From positions 127,916 to 191,915 of the forward strand of contig BCKQ01000001.1 of assembly GCA_001600695.1 (NCBI GenBank): a stretch of 64,000 bases of DNA. Direction: 5' to 3'. Source of the DNA: Ascoidea asiatica (Eukaryota > Ascomycota > Saccharomycetes > Ascoideales > Ascoideaceae). Numbering within the stretch: the first letter of the stretch is position 1; each line of letters opens with the position of its first letter. This document shows positions 10,841 through 22,707 of this stretch, piece after piece. The notes under the pieces are model-generated. The model did no database searches and was not told the DNA's origin. It saw only the letters and a list, made by a program, of their open reading frames with translations. A program made the translations under genes and the position numbers.

Positions 10841-12328
10841 TCATATTTTAATCTTTTTTCGATTATTATCATCATTTTCATCATTTTCATCATTTTCTCT
10901 TTTTAATCTACTACCAACTTCTTCTTCTTCAATTTCTTCAATTTCTTCAATTTTAATATTTGAAACAATTCTAATATAATCTTCTTTAATTCTTTCATAA
11001 GCTAATTGTAATTGATTAATTTTTTCATTAATTTCTAATTCATTTAATAATTCTTTATTTTTTTCAAATAATCTAATTTTTATAAAAATTCGAATTTTTT
11101 CTTCTTTAATATCTTTAAATTTATTTAATTTTAAAATATATTTTAAATAAATTAATCCCATCTCAATACATCTTAAAAATTGTCTTTTTTCAAATTTATT
11201 CTCTTTTCTTTTATCTTCTAACCATTTATATTCAATTATATTTTTATTTCCAATATTATTATCAATATTATTATCAATATTATTATCAATACTATTATCT
11301 AAAATAAAAAATTTATTTAAAATTTCTTTAAATAATCCAATTTTTATTAACCTTTTTAAATCACATTTATCTCTTAAATCATCAAATTCTTCACTTGGAT
11401 CTTCAATAACAATCTCTTTAATATATTCATCTTTAAACCAATATTCATATAATTTATTATAAAATTCTTTACCATGACCTAATTTTTGATATGGTGGTAA
11501 GATAATAAATTGACTTATTTTCTTCCTTAAATATATATTTAATTTATCTTTATTACTATCTTTATTATCTAATTCATTCAATTTTAAATCAATTGTTCTA
11601 TTCTTATCATTATCACACTTATCTTGAAAATTAAAATTAAAATTATTATCATGAATTTTATATCCTTGATAATTCCAATATGAATAAACTGTTGAAAATC
11701 CAATTAAATTTAAATTATTTTTATTAAAAATTAAAAAAATTTCCCAATTTTCATCTTTAAAATCAATATATGTACCTGCTTCAATAAATAATAATATAAA
11801 AATTTGAATTCTTTTATGAAATTTAATTAAATTTAAATTATTAAATAATTTACCTTTTAAAATTATAAATTCTTCAAATTTATTTAAAATTTTATTAAAT
11901 TTAAAATATTTCCCAATTTCTTTTAAATTTTTTATTAATTCTTCATAAAATTTATCTTGTTCTTTTTTTATAATTCTTATCCAATTTTTTTCATCTTTAT
12001 AAATAAAATCTTTACTAAGAAATTTTTTTAAAATTAAATTTGGTTCTTCAATTTTTATTATTTCATTTTTATCATTATTTGGTAATTTTAATTTATTACT
12101 ATAATTAATATTTAAAAATGGTAACATTGTAATTGAATCAAATGCTAATTCAATATTTAAATCTCTAAATCCAAATATTTGTTCAGAATCTCCAAATATT
12201 GGATATGTAAAAATTGGTTTAAATGAATAAATTCCATTAGAATTAACAATTGAAATTTTCATACATTCTGTTGAAGAACATGTCCAATCTTCTGGTGAAA
12301 ATGATTGAATTAAATTCTTAATATCCAT
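10841..12328 (-). CDS. HAT1: Histone acetyltransferase type B catalytic subunit
   Basis: 495 residues. Hat1 acetylates newly made histone H4 on Lys5 and Lys12 with its partner Hat2. The conserved segment from FIILPPYQKLGHGKEFYNKL through EIVIEDPSEEFDDLRD contains the GNAT acetyl-CoA loop (QKLGHG) and the acidic EDPSEEF substrate region. The N-terminal part (YPIFGDSEQIFGF, then a stretch ending YSNKL) is also typical. It is longer than S. cerevisiae Hat1 because of Asn/Asp-rich insertions and an acidic, then basic, C-terminal tail. An MCB-type ACGCGT lies 133 bp upstream of the start, consistent with G1/S expression. Confidence 0.95.
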   Translation of the reverse strand: MDIKNLIQSFSPEDWTCSSTECMKISIVNSNGIYSFKPIFTYPIFGDSEQIFGFRDLNIELAFDSITMLPFLNINYSNKLKLPNNDKNEIIKIEEPNLILKKFLSKDFIYKDEKNWIRIIKKEQDKFYEELIKNLKEIGKYFKFNKILNKFEEFIILKGKLFNNLNLIKFHKRIQIFILLFIEAGTYIDFKDENWEIFLIFNKNNLNLIGFSTVYSYWNYQGYKIHDNNFNFNFQDKCDNDKNRTIDLKLNELDNKDSNKDKLNIYLRKKISQFIILPPYQKLGHGKEFYNKLYEYWFKDEYIKEIVIEDPSEEFDDLRDKCDLKRLIKIGLFKEILNKFFILDNSIDNNIDNNIDNNIGNKNIIEYKWLEDKRKENKFEKRQFLRCIEMGLIYLKYILKLNKFKDIKEEKIRIFIKIRLFEKNKELLNELEINEKINQLQLAYERIKEDYIRIVSNIKIEEIEEIEEEEVGSRLKRENDENDENDDNNRKKIKI

Positions 12329-12460
12329 TATATATCACTTATATTATACTCTATTACCTCTAAAAAAATATATTAATTAATTGATTACTTATATTAATCC
12401 ACTTATTCAACAAATATTTATTATTATTATTTTATTTCATTTATGTGTAATTTAAAATTT

Positions 12461-12466
12461 ACGCGT
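12461..12466. promoter_or_regulatory. MCB element (ACGCGT) upstream of HAT1
   Basis: A single exact ACGCGT 133 bp upstream of the HAT1 ATG. This is the core MBF site used at G1/S. The surrounding intergenic DNA (12329-12792) is otherwise AT-rich with a long poly-A near 12510 and no GC island, which makes the motif stand out. One hexamer alone is weak evidence. Confidence 0.4.
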
Positions 12467-12740
12467 TATTTAAATATTTCAGTGTTACCCTGCAAATACA
12501 ACAGTAATTGAAAAAAAAAAAAAAAAAAAACTACATTTTATTTCTATTGAAACAACGATTTAAAACAATAATTCATAAATAAATGTGTAAATAAATGATA
12601 ATGATAATGATTAAAGGAACTAGAAAGATATTGAATTGAAAAATAGTAGATTGTTTGATTGTGATTTGAAAGATTTGAAAACAACAAAAAAAAAACAAAA
12701 AGAAACTTGAAGAAATTTAAAGAATATACAAAATTTTTAA

Positions 12741-12792
12741 TTAATGATTGAAATTAATGATTGAAATTAATGATTGAAATTAATGATTGAAA

Positions 12793-12793
<1 letters not shown>
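12741..12793. repeat. 13-bp tandem repeat at the MAP kinase 3' end
   Basis: Four imperfect copies of TTAATGATTGAAA run directly into the stop codon of the MAP kinase gene, so they form the first part of its 3' UTR. They lie in the tail-to-head interval between the MAPK gene and HAT1. Confidence 0.75.
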
Positions 12794-14727
<1,934 letters not shown>

Positions 14728-15702
14728 ATGGGAAATGGTTCAAGAATTGAAAGAAAACAGGAAAAGTATAGGTTAAAAAGTACAGAAACAATAATTGAAT
14801 TTAGACCAATAAATGATATTAATATTCCAGTAATTTCATTTTTTGGAGTTAAATTAAATGCAGTTGTTAATCCAATTTTTGAAGATTTTTTAACTTTTTT
14901 TAAATATAAATTTCAAGATAATTATTCTGAAATAATTGATGATTATTCTGCTGTTGAATATTATATTAATGGTCATAGATTAATTTTAACTAAAGGTTCT
15001 CTTTTAGTTTCTCAACTTCAAGGTTCTATACCTTCAGATTCAAGAGATCCAAATTTTATTCATGTAGATATTTTATTAATAAAAAATAAAAACATAAAAT
15101 CAACATTGAAATTAACTAATGATTCAGTTCCAGTAGCTGATTTGTATTTTAAATTTGATGATTTTCAATTAGTTAAAACATATATCAATAAAATCAAAAA
15201 TAATAATGACAATAATGATGATAATAATGATGATAATAATAATAGTGATGACTTAGAAATACCTTATTCACGTATTGGTATATATTATAGAAATTTAACA
15301 AGTATTTCTTCAATTACAAAAAAATCAGTAGATTTTATTATTTCTGATATTTTAAAAAGATTATTTCCAATTGGTTTTTTAAATGATTTAGAATTAAATC
15401 AAAATAAAGTTTTATCTTTTAAACATAGAAGTAGACATTTAGATTTTAATTTAAGTTCATCTATACAATCGTTAAAAACAATAAAATATGGATATTCATC
15501 TCAAATTACTCTTGTAATTCATAAAAAACCAAAATTAAAAAATAGAAATAAAAATAATAATCAATCTAATAATTTAAATGATAAAAAAAGAAATTTAGAT
15601 GAATCTAATGAAGACAATAATAATATTGTTAATAACAACAATGATAATATTGAACCAAATAAAATAAGGAAAATTCAATCAGAACAAGAAACATCAATCT
15701 AA
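14728..15702 (+). CDS. Unrecognised protein, 324 residues
   Basis: I do not recognise this protein. The first ATG in a good context (AAAATGGG) is at 14728; the frame is open a few codons further upstream without an ATG. Residues 1-115 look globular with mixed beta-strand character (IPVISFFGVKLNAVV, then VEYYINGHRLILTKGSLLVSQLQG). An Asn/Asp insertion follows, then a second globular stretch (IPYSRIGIYYRN to LDFNLSSSIQSLKTIKYGYSSQITLVIHKK). The tail is basic and Asn-rich and ends KIRKIQ, which could be a nuclear signal. No signal peptide or membrane segment. It converges on UBX4 with a 65-bp gap. Confidence 0.75.
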   Translation: MGNGSRIERKQEKYRLKSTETIIEFRPINDINIPVISFFGVKLNAVVNPIFEDFLTFFKYKFQDNYSEIIDDYSAVEYYINGHRLILTKGSLLVSQLQGSIPSDSRDPNFIHVDILLIKNKNIKSTLKLTNDSVPVADLYFKFDDFQLVKTYINKIKNNNDNNDDNNDDNNNSDDLEIPYSRIGIYYRNLTSISSITKKSVDFIISDILKRLFPIGFLNDLELNQNKVLSFKHRSRHLDFNLSSSIQSLKTIKYGYSSQITLVIHKKPKLKNRNKNNNQSNNLNDKKRNLDESNEDNNNIVNNNNDNIEPNKIRKIQSEQETSI

Positions 15703-15767
15703 TTACTACTTAAATATATATAATGTGTATAATATAATAACATATAAAAAATATTTCAATAAATTTA

Positions 15768-15904
15768 TTATTTTTTACCAAGTTTAAGCCATTTAGGTAC
15801 TTTTTTAACACCATTATTATTTGATCCAAGACTATTTCCCAATTTATTACCACCTAACTTATGACCATTATTTTTATTTTTATCATCAACCAAATTATTA
15901 TTAC

Positions 15905-15935
<31 letters not shown>

Positions 15936-16730
15936 TTCATTAATATCAATTTGTTTAATTGAATTATTTAAAGTTTCAATTAAAAATGGACCTTTATATT
16001 TTAAATTTAATTTATTCAAATTTATATCATTATTATCTAATAATTCAAAAATTATTGTACTTTTATTAATATTAATTTTACTTAATTTTAAATTCATTAT
16101 TTCATTATTTTCTTTATTTATATAATCTTTATAATTAAAAGTTTTAATTATAATTTTATTTTCTTTAAATTCAAGAGTTTTATAATTTTTTTTATCATTA
16201 TTTGATTTATAATAAAATGAATTTGGTGGTAATTTTAAATTAAATTTAAAATTTTCATTATTTTTAATTTCCTGTTTAATTAAAAATTTCTCAATTATAA
16301 TTTTAAATATATCTTTAACATAATGATTTGAATTTAAATTTAATTGAATAAATATATTATCAGGTAATTTAATTCTAATTGTAAATTTCTCCAAATGTTC
16401 ATTATTTATACTACTATTCTTAATTTTTTTTTTATTTACAATCTCTTCTCTTTCTTTTTTTAACTTACTTTCAACATAAGCTGATTTTTTATTTGCAGAT
16501 TTATTCAAAATATCTTGATATTTTCTTGCTTGTTCAACAGTTAATTGATATTGACTATCATCATAATCATCATCTTCTTCTTCTTCAACTGTTTCTTCTT
16601 CTGCTTTGAATTTATATAAGTTGAATTGCAAATCTGAGGAATCTGTTTTTTCCTCTTTCTTCTCACTTATCTTTGGAATAATGCTCTGATCAATGCTCTT
16701 CTTCTCGTCTTTACCACTCAATTCACTCAT
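15768..16730 (-). CDS. UBX4: UBX-domain Cdc48 cofactor of the Ubx4/ASPL type
   Basis: 320 residues. Ubx4 binds Cdc48/p97 through a UBX domain and tunes its hexamer function. The QLTVEQARKYQDILNKSAN segment is followed by a UBX-like fold (FTIRIKLPDNIFIQLNLNSNHYVKDIF, then KLPPNSFYY). The C-terminus KVPKWLKLGKK is the family's hallmark ending. S. cerevisiae Ubx4 is about 416 residues and starts with a TUG-type ubiquitin-like domain. Here that domain is missing, and an in-frame stop (TAA) lies 12 bases upstream of the ATG, so either the domain is lost or an upstream exon was not recognised. The gene is divergent to NTF2. Confidence 0.75.
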
Positions 16731-17159
16731 CTCTTCCTCTTATTCCTCTAATTCCTCTAATTCTTCTTCTTCTTCTTCTTCTTCTTCTTCTGTTTGCCTC
16801 CTGTTCTTTCTTTCCTCTTTTATTTATATTCTCAGATCTTCGCCTTCTGATCCTCCGTGTCCGGAACACCACTTCCGATACACGGATCTTCTTCTCCGTT
16901 GCAACTTCCGGTCATTTACCCTCGTATCTCTTGTACGTCACCTGACCCTTCCATGATCTGCCTGGCTTTTGTCTGTTTGTATACAACTCCTTTTCTTTGC
17001 TTTTTATCCTTTAAAATTTTACCACTTTCTTATCCTTTTTTATCAGTCTCAATCAGTCTTTATCAATAATTATCAATAATTATCAATAATTATCAATAAT
17101 TGAATCATAAAATCTTAATTAAATACAGTCATTATAAATAAATAAATAAACAATTCAGA
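16731..17159. other. Divergent promoter UBX4 / NTF2
   Basis: A TTC/CTT trinucleotide run at 16760-16792 lies next to UBX4, then a GC-rich island at about 16840-16960, then repeated TATCAATAAT copies (17060-17100). Small open frames here are low complexity and judged non-coding. Confidence 0.55.
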
Positions 17160-17365
17160 ATGTGTATGTCTTTGAGTTTGAAATCCTTGTTGATTTATCA
17201 CTTCTTTTATATTTCTTTTATATAATATTAATATTCAAAAAACTAACAATTAAATTTAAATCCAATATAAAAATTTATTGAATTTTATTAAAATAATAAT
17301 AGCTCTTGATTTTGATGCATTAGCTAGTATGTAAACAATTTATTTTAATTTCATTATTTCTAACT

Positions 17366-17423
<58 letters not shown>

Positions 17424-17795
17424 TAATACTAATAATAATATAATTTAGAACAATTTACTCAATTTTATTATGATCAATTTGATTCTGATAGAGCTCAATT
17501 AGCAAATTTATATAGAAATGAATCAATGTTAACATTTGAAACAAATCAAGTTCAAGGTATTAATTCAATTATTGAAAAATTAACAAGTTTACCATTTGGT
17601 AAAATTAAACATAATATTGCAACTTTAGATGCTCAACCTGCTTCTGCAAATGGTGATGTTTTAGTTATGGTAACTGGTAGTTTAATAATGGAAGGTAATG
17701 ATCATCCACAAAATTATTCTCAAGTTTTTCATTTAATTCCTGATCAAGATTCATATTATGTTTATAATGATATCTTTAGACTTGTTTATGCTTAA
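17160..17795 (+). CDS. NTF2: Nuclear transport factor 2, three exons
   Basis: Ntf2 carries Ran-GDP into the nucleus. Exons: 17160-17163 (ATGT), 17303-17326 and 17449-17795, giving 124 residues against 125 in S. cerevisiae. Both introns start GTATGT and end TAG; branch sites are ACTAAC near 17250 and CTAAC near 17360. Joining them restores MSLDFDALAK and then [13 protein letters not shown], matching the family start exactly. The body ([57 protein letters not shown]) is unmistakable. Without splicing, only the last 90 codons appear as an ATG frame. Intron 2 contains a long AAT microsatellite. Confidence 0.93.
17367..17420. repeat. AAT microsatellite inside NTF2 intron 2
   Basis: About 17 uninterrupted AAT units between the branch site and the 3' splice site, so repeat length changes the branch-to-acceptor distance (about 85 bases here). 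Confidence 0.9.
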
Positions 17796-18244
17796 TTAAT
17801 TTACTTCTTTATAATCTTTTTTTATATATTTATATATTTATATATTTACACTTATATTTATATATTTACACTTATATTTCATAGTTATTTTATTAATATT
17901 TTTTTATATTTATTAAGTAATTTGAAATGAGAATCGTAAATTTAGTTTTTTAAAAAAAATGAATTATATATATATATATATATATATATAAATATAAATA
18001 TATATATAATGATTTGAAGAATGATTAAAACAATGAATGAACAATGAATAAACAAAAACAAAAACAAAAGAAAAACAAAAGAAAGATAAAAAGTAAAATA
18101 AAATAAACAAAATAAAACAAAATTATAAAAACAAGTAATAAAAAGAAAAATAAACTAAGTTATAAAAAACTAATTATAATTATCAATGTTTAAAAGCTAT
18201 TATTTATTAAATTATTAAATTATTAGATTTAAAGATTATAAGTA
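17796..18244. other. Convergent intergenic region NTF2 / DMA1
   Basis: AT-rich 3' flanks with a TA dinucleotide run at 17965-17990 and A-rich low complexity. No GC island, in line with its convergent position. Confidence 0.6.
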
Positions 18245-19852
18245 TTATTGAGGTGGTGTTATAGCTAAATCATCATTTAAATTCATATGATCCATTCCAA
18301 CTGATAAATGATCAATATGTAAATCATTATTATTGGAAATATTATTAATTGGATGTTGATTATCATTTTCATAATCACTTGAATCATTATCATCACTTTC
18401 ATCATCAATATCTCTTTCTAAATCAGATACAGTTCTACAATTTGGACATAAAAATTGTGGATAATTTCGTATAATAATTCTTCTAATACATTTATAATGC
18501 CAAGAATGTGCACATGGAGAAATAAAAATTGCTTGACATGGTTTACAATTTTCTAAACAAATTGCACATTCAGTATATTCATCTGAACTTTTTCTATCTA
18601 TACTATTATTTGAATTTGAATTTGAATTTGAATTTGTAATTGTATTAATTTTTTCAATATTATTTTCAGTATTACTAATATTTTTTGTAATTAAATTTTG
18701 AGAAATATTAATATTATTAATATTATTATTATTTAAATTTAAATTTAAATTTTTTAATTTTTCATGAGTATTTTTATTAAAATTTGAAGATTTTATAATC
18801 CAAGATTTATTTAATTCAATTCTCATTTTAACACATCTATAAATTTCTTCACTACCACCTCTATAATCCATACCTAATTGTAATAAATCACCATCATTAA
18901 TTTGACAATTATCACTTTCTTCATTTGGGGAAGATAATCTTCTTCTATTTAAAAAAGTACCACTTGAAGATTTTAAATCTTTTATAAACCAAATACCATA
19001 ATTATTAACAAAGAAATTAGCATGAATTCTAGAAACAACTTTTGATTTAAAAACTATAGAAGAAGAAGAATTTGAAGAAGCTAATAAAGAATCTTTATTT
19101 CTTTCAGTATATCTACCAATTTGAATTTTATTATTTGGTTTTAATTTTCTTCTAATTGGAGCAAAATATAAAGAAGAATTTGAAGATGAACTATCTATAT
19201 ATGGAGTTAATCTTATAGAATATAAACCATTTTTAGATTTATGATTATGATAATTTGAAGTGTTACTTATGTTATTTATATTATTTATATTATTTATATT
19301 ATTTGATTCAAGAGTGGATATTGTATTATTATTAGTGGTTGTATTTGTATTTGTATTTGTATTTGTATTTGGAATTGAACTCATATTTTGAATTGAGATT
19401 GAGTTTGATAAAATAGGAGAGTTATTATTATTATTATTATTATTATTGGTGGTGGTATTGATTGAGTTAACTAGATTATTTACAAGAATATTTGAATGAT
19501 TATCAGTTGATATATTATTAGTGGTTGTATTTGTAATTGTATTTGTAATTGTATTTGTATTTGTATTAATGGATTGATTTGGTTGTCTATTGATTGAACT
19601 TGTAAAAACCTGAAAGAAATTGAAAGTTGAAGAACTTCTTTTTCTATTTGGTTGAGTGATAATTGGAGTATTATTATTACTATTTAAGATAGTATTTGTA
19701 TTTGTAGTAGTTGTTGTATTTGAATTTGTATTTGTATTTGAAATTGAATTTGAGTTATTATTATTATTATTATTAGAATTACTATTTGAGTTTGAATTTA
19801 GACTATTAATATAAATGTGATGATTATTAGTAGAATTTAAAAACGACGACAT
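18245..19852 (-). CDS. DMA1: FHA-RING ubiquitin ligase of the Dma1/Dma2 family
   Basis: 535 residues. Dma proteins are E3 ligases that act in septin dynamics, spindle-position control and cell-cycle checkpoints. The first 200 residues are Asn/Thr repeat (NTNTNT), weakly constrained. An FHA domain follows (IQIGRYTER, KSKVVSRIHANFFV, WFIKDLKSSSGTFLN), with the phosphothreonine-binding Arg, Ser-Arg-Ile-His and SSGT motifs all visible. The C-terminal RING reads CAICLENCKP, CAHSWHYKCIRR and CPNCR, a C3H2C3-like zinc pattern. FHA followed by RING in this order is specific to the Dma/Chf family. Whether a second paralogue exists elsewhere is unknown. Confidence 0.93.
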   Translation of the reverse strand: MSSFLNSTNNHHIYINSLNSNSNSNSNNNNNNNSNSISNTNTNSNTTTTTNTNTILNSNNNTPIITQPNRKRSSSTFNFFQVFTSSINRQPNQSINTNTNTITNTITNTTTNNISTDNHSNILVNNLVNSINTTTNNNNNNNNNSPILSNSISIQNMSSIPNTNTNTNTNTTTNNNTISTLESNNINNINNINNISNTSNYHNHKSKNGLYSIRLTPYIDSSSSNSSLYFAPIRRKLKPNNKIQIGRYTERNKDSLLASSNSSSSIVFKSKVVSRIHANFFVNNYGIWFIKDLKSSSGTFLNRRRLSSPNEESDNCQINDGDLLQLGMDYRGGSEEIYRCVKMRIELNKSWIIKSSNFNKNTHEKLKNLNLNLNNNNINNINISQNLITKNISNTENNIEKINTITNSNSNSNSNNSIDRKSSDEYTECAICLENCKPCQAIFISPCAHSWHYKCIRRIIIRNYPQFLCPNCRTVSDLERDIDDESDDNDSSDYENDNQHPINNISNNNDLHIDHLSVGMDHMNLNDDLAITPPQ

Positions 19853-19986
19853 TAATATTAATATAAGTTTTATTTAATTAGATAATTATTATATATTTTT
19901 GAATTATTTCTTATTAGATATTGAAATTATTAAGATAATTATATGAGGAAGAGTGGAACTCCAATATTACAAATTAAAGATTAAAG

Positions 19987-20027
19987 ATTAGATATTAGAT
20001 ATTAGATATTAGATATTAGATATTAGA
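19987..20027. repeat. 7-bp tandem repeat (GATATTA)
   Basis: About six near-perfect copies in the DMA1 upstream region. Confidence 0.8.
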
Positions 20028-20213
20028 TCTGAGAAGAGAAGATAGAGAAGATAGGATAATAAACAAATGGAATAAGATAAATCAATAATCAAAGAAAGAT
20101 ATAGACATCTAAAGAGTAGATATATATTATTATATATATATTTATTTATATATTTCCATGAATAATTGATTCAACAATACAAATGGCCATAGAAATATAA
20201 GTAAATATATACA

Positions 20214-20270
20214 GTATGAATATATAAATATATAAATATATAAATATATAAATATATAAATATACAAATA
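20214..20270. repeat. 8-bp tandem repeat (ATAAATAT)
   Basis: Six or more copies of an AT-only octamer in the DMA1 upstream region. Confidence 0.8.
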
Positions 20271-20394
20271 TAAATATAAATACCAGAAAGTGAGTGCTGA
20301 TAAAATAAAATAAATTAAAATAGGCGTGCGCTGAACCAAATCACAATCCTGCACCATTCCCAGGCCCTGGCAAGAAAGAAAGAAAGTGAGCAGA

Positions 20395-20475
20395 GGAGTA
20401 GCAGTAGTAGTAGTAGTTGTAGTAGTGTAGTAGTAGTAGTAGTAGTAGTGTAGTAGTGTAGTGAGAGTAGTGAGA
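20395..20475. repeat. AGT/GTA trinucleotide tract
   Basis: Imperfect AGT repeat interrupted by GTGT steps; overlapping frames on the minus strand read as Leu/Tyr or Thr runs. Confidence 0.8.
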
Positions 20476-20954
20476 GAATAAGAGTGCAGTGGTGGTAATT
20501 GCCCCTTTTCTCAGACCGGACCACGGAGACGGGCATCCACCGCGGTTACGTCCCGGTTTCATTTCTTTGTTTTCCGTTGCTTGTTTCAGTTGTTTCGACC
20601 CATGGCACTGGTTTGAAAAAGAAGACCCACTGTATTGGCCTCACTTATATAAGAATTTAATTCAAATACCTATATGTGTTTTAATGGGTATTTTAATGGA
20701 TAATAGAAAGAATAGTAATAAGACTATGATACATAAATTAATAATAATAATTAACAATAATTAACAATTAACTAAACTAAACAAATTTATTAGATACAAT
20801 AAATTCTATAATCATATCAAGTTATATATATACAAACAATCATGCAAATACAAATACAAATTGAACAATAGATCATCATTGTATCATCTATTAAATCTAA
20901 TAAATCTATCCAACAACTAAAAATTAAAATTAAAATCAAAATTTAAATTATTAC

Positions 20955-21900
20955 TTAGATTTTAATTTCAAGTGCTTTTTTAGCAGCTCTTTTAGCTAAT
21001 TTAGCTTGAGTTTTAGCACCCATAATACCACCAGTCCAATGACGTTTAGTATCTTCATATTTTTCTGAAAAATTAACATCAACTGCAGAAATTAATGATG
21101 CTAAAGCAGGTTTATCTTCATCTTTAACTTCTGTTAAAGCTACAACTGCTGCTGTTTTTTTATGAACTAATTGTCCTAATCTTGCTTTATTTTTAACAAT
21201 TGCATATGATGTACCTGTTTTTTGACATAATGCTGGTAAATAAACAACTAATTCAATTGGATCAACATCATGAGCAATTAAAACTAATTTAACTTTTTTA
21301 TTTTCAATTAATGAAACAACATGATTTAATCCATATTTAACAACAAATGGTTTACTTGAAACATCAAATGCTTTTTTACCTTCTGCAATTGCTGATGCTT
21401 CTTTTGTTAATCTTTCTTTTTTTTCATTACATGTTTCTGGTCTATATTTATTTAATAATTTAAATGCTTGTACTGTTGTATTTCTATCTAAAGTATATTG
21501 AAATTGAGAAATTGCAGGTGGAACTTTTAATCTAATTTGTAAAATTTTTTTTTGTCTTTGTAATCTAACATATTCTGGCCATTTAACAAATCTTGATAAA
21601 TTTCTTTTTGGTTGAATTGATTGTCCAATACCAAAATTTTTTGGTGTTGATTCAACTAATGGATTTGAAATTTTTTTACTTGCTTTGTTTTTTTTACCAA
21701 ATGGATTGGCTGCTACTTTTTTTGATGGTGCCTATTTTTTTTAATAAAATAATAAAATAAAGTATTTATTTAAGTTAGTATTATATTCATTTATCTATTA
21801 AAAAAATTTATTATATTCAATAGAATTTTTTTTTTTAAAAGTCAAATTCATCTGTTATTCTGGCTCTAAAAGCATCCAAATAACATGTTTGACATACCAT
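20955..21900 (-). CDS. RPL8: Large ribosomal subunit protein eL8, two exons
   Basis: Exon 1 is only the ATG (21898-21900); the intron is 21732-21897 (GTATGT donor, TACTAAC branch, TAG acceptor); exon 2 is 20955-21731. Product 259 residues against 256 in S. cerevisiae. The translation runs [19 protein letters not shown], then [60 protein letters not shown] and [19 protein letters not shown], matching eL8 along its length, including the L7Ae RNA-binding fold. No in-frame start exists in exon 2 upstream of the conserved body, so splicing of the start codon is required. It is divergent to BUL1, with Tbf1- and Cbf1-type sites in the shared promoter. Confidence 0.95.
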
Positions 21901-22707
21901 TTTTGTTAATTATATTTCTTATTTCCAATTATTATTATTATTATTAATATTGATATAAATATAAATATAAACCAAGTTTAAAAAATTTAAAATATAAAAT
22001 ATTATAAAAATAAATATATAAATAATCACTCAGTAAACTAATATCATATCTAATGATTATTTTTCATAATCTAATTAAGATTCCTTTCTTCTTTTTTCTA
22101 AAAATTCAATTCCGCATTGTTTCCTTGTTAGTCTTTTTACAACAAAACGTGATATTCAAAATATCCTTTAAATTCAACAATAATTTATTTACAACCTCAA
22201 AATCCCGTGAAATTATAAAGGGCTCAAATACTTTTTAATCAAAATAGCCCTATATACCCTCGAAATACCCCGGTGTACCCTCGTAATATTTTTATAGTTC
22301 CCGGAATGCCCTCGGTCTCGGAATCTCCGGAGTTCAACTGGTGACTTGACGCAGGGTCCTTTTAGCGTCTTTTTACCAAACTTTCCTTTTTACCCACCAC
22401 TATTTTCTATTGTTTATCTTTCAAATCTACAGTAATATAAATTATATTTATTATCTTCTAAATAATAACAAATCCTCATGATTAATTACCTCATGTATCC
22501 CTTATTCTATTATCTCTATTACTATTACTATTACTATTACTACTCTTTGTAACTATGTTTCATACTAACCATCATTTTCATTTCATTTCTTTTCATTCAT
22601 ATTCTATATAAATAATGAACTCTCTTTTTATACTTTATTTTCAAATTTATTTAAATTTTCCTTTAGTTATATAAACATATTAATTATATAAAGAAATTAT
22701 ACTCTAA
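21901..22707. other. Divergent promoter RPL8 / BUL1
   Basis: AT-rich 5' flanks on both sides with a GC-rich island at about 22235-22390 and a TATATAAA-like box near 22606. A small frame at 22053-22238 is considered non-coding. Confidence 0.6.
22245..22347. promoter_or_regulatory. Ribosomal-protein promoter elements: Tbf1-type and Cbf1-type sites
   Basis: TAGCCCTA (palindromic partner of TAGGGCTA) at 22245-22252 and GTGACTT at 22341-22347, about 345-450 bp upstream of RPL8. In C. albicans these two motifs drive ribosomal-protein genes through Tbf1 and Cbf1. The same Tbf1 motif recurs twice upstream of RPL2. Confidence 0.6.

Larger units (their letters stand above)
19853..20954. other. DMA1 promoter and RPL8 3' flank
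   Basis: Contains a GATATTA tandem repeat, an ATAAATAT repeat, an AGT trinucleotide tract and a GC-rich island at about 20330-20380 and 20500-20640. Several small open frames cover the trinucleotide tract on both strands and are not credible genes. Confidence 0.6.

Noticed and set aside
20142-20562. Three overlapping minus-strand frames
   Set aside because: Translations of the ATAAATAT and AGT repeats in two frames; not coding.
21732-21897. Possible intronic snoRNA in RPL8
   Set aside because: An AGATGA-like box occurs but no CTGA D box and no terminal stem.
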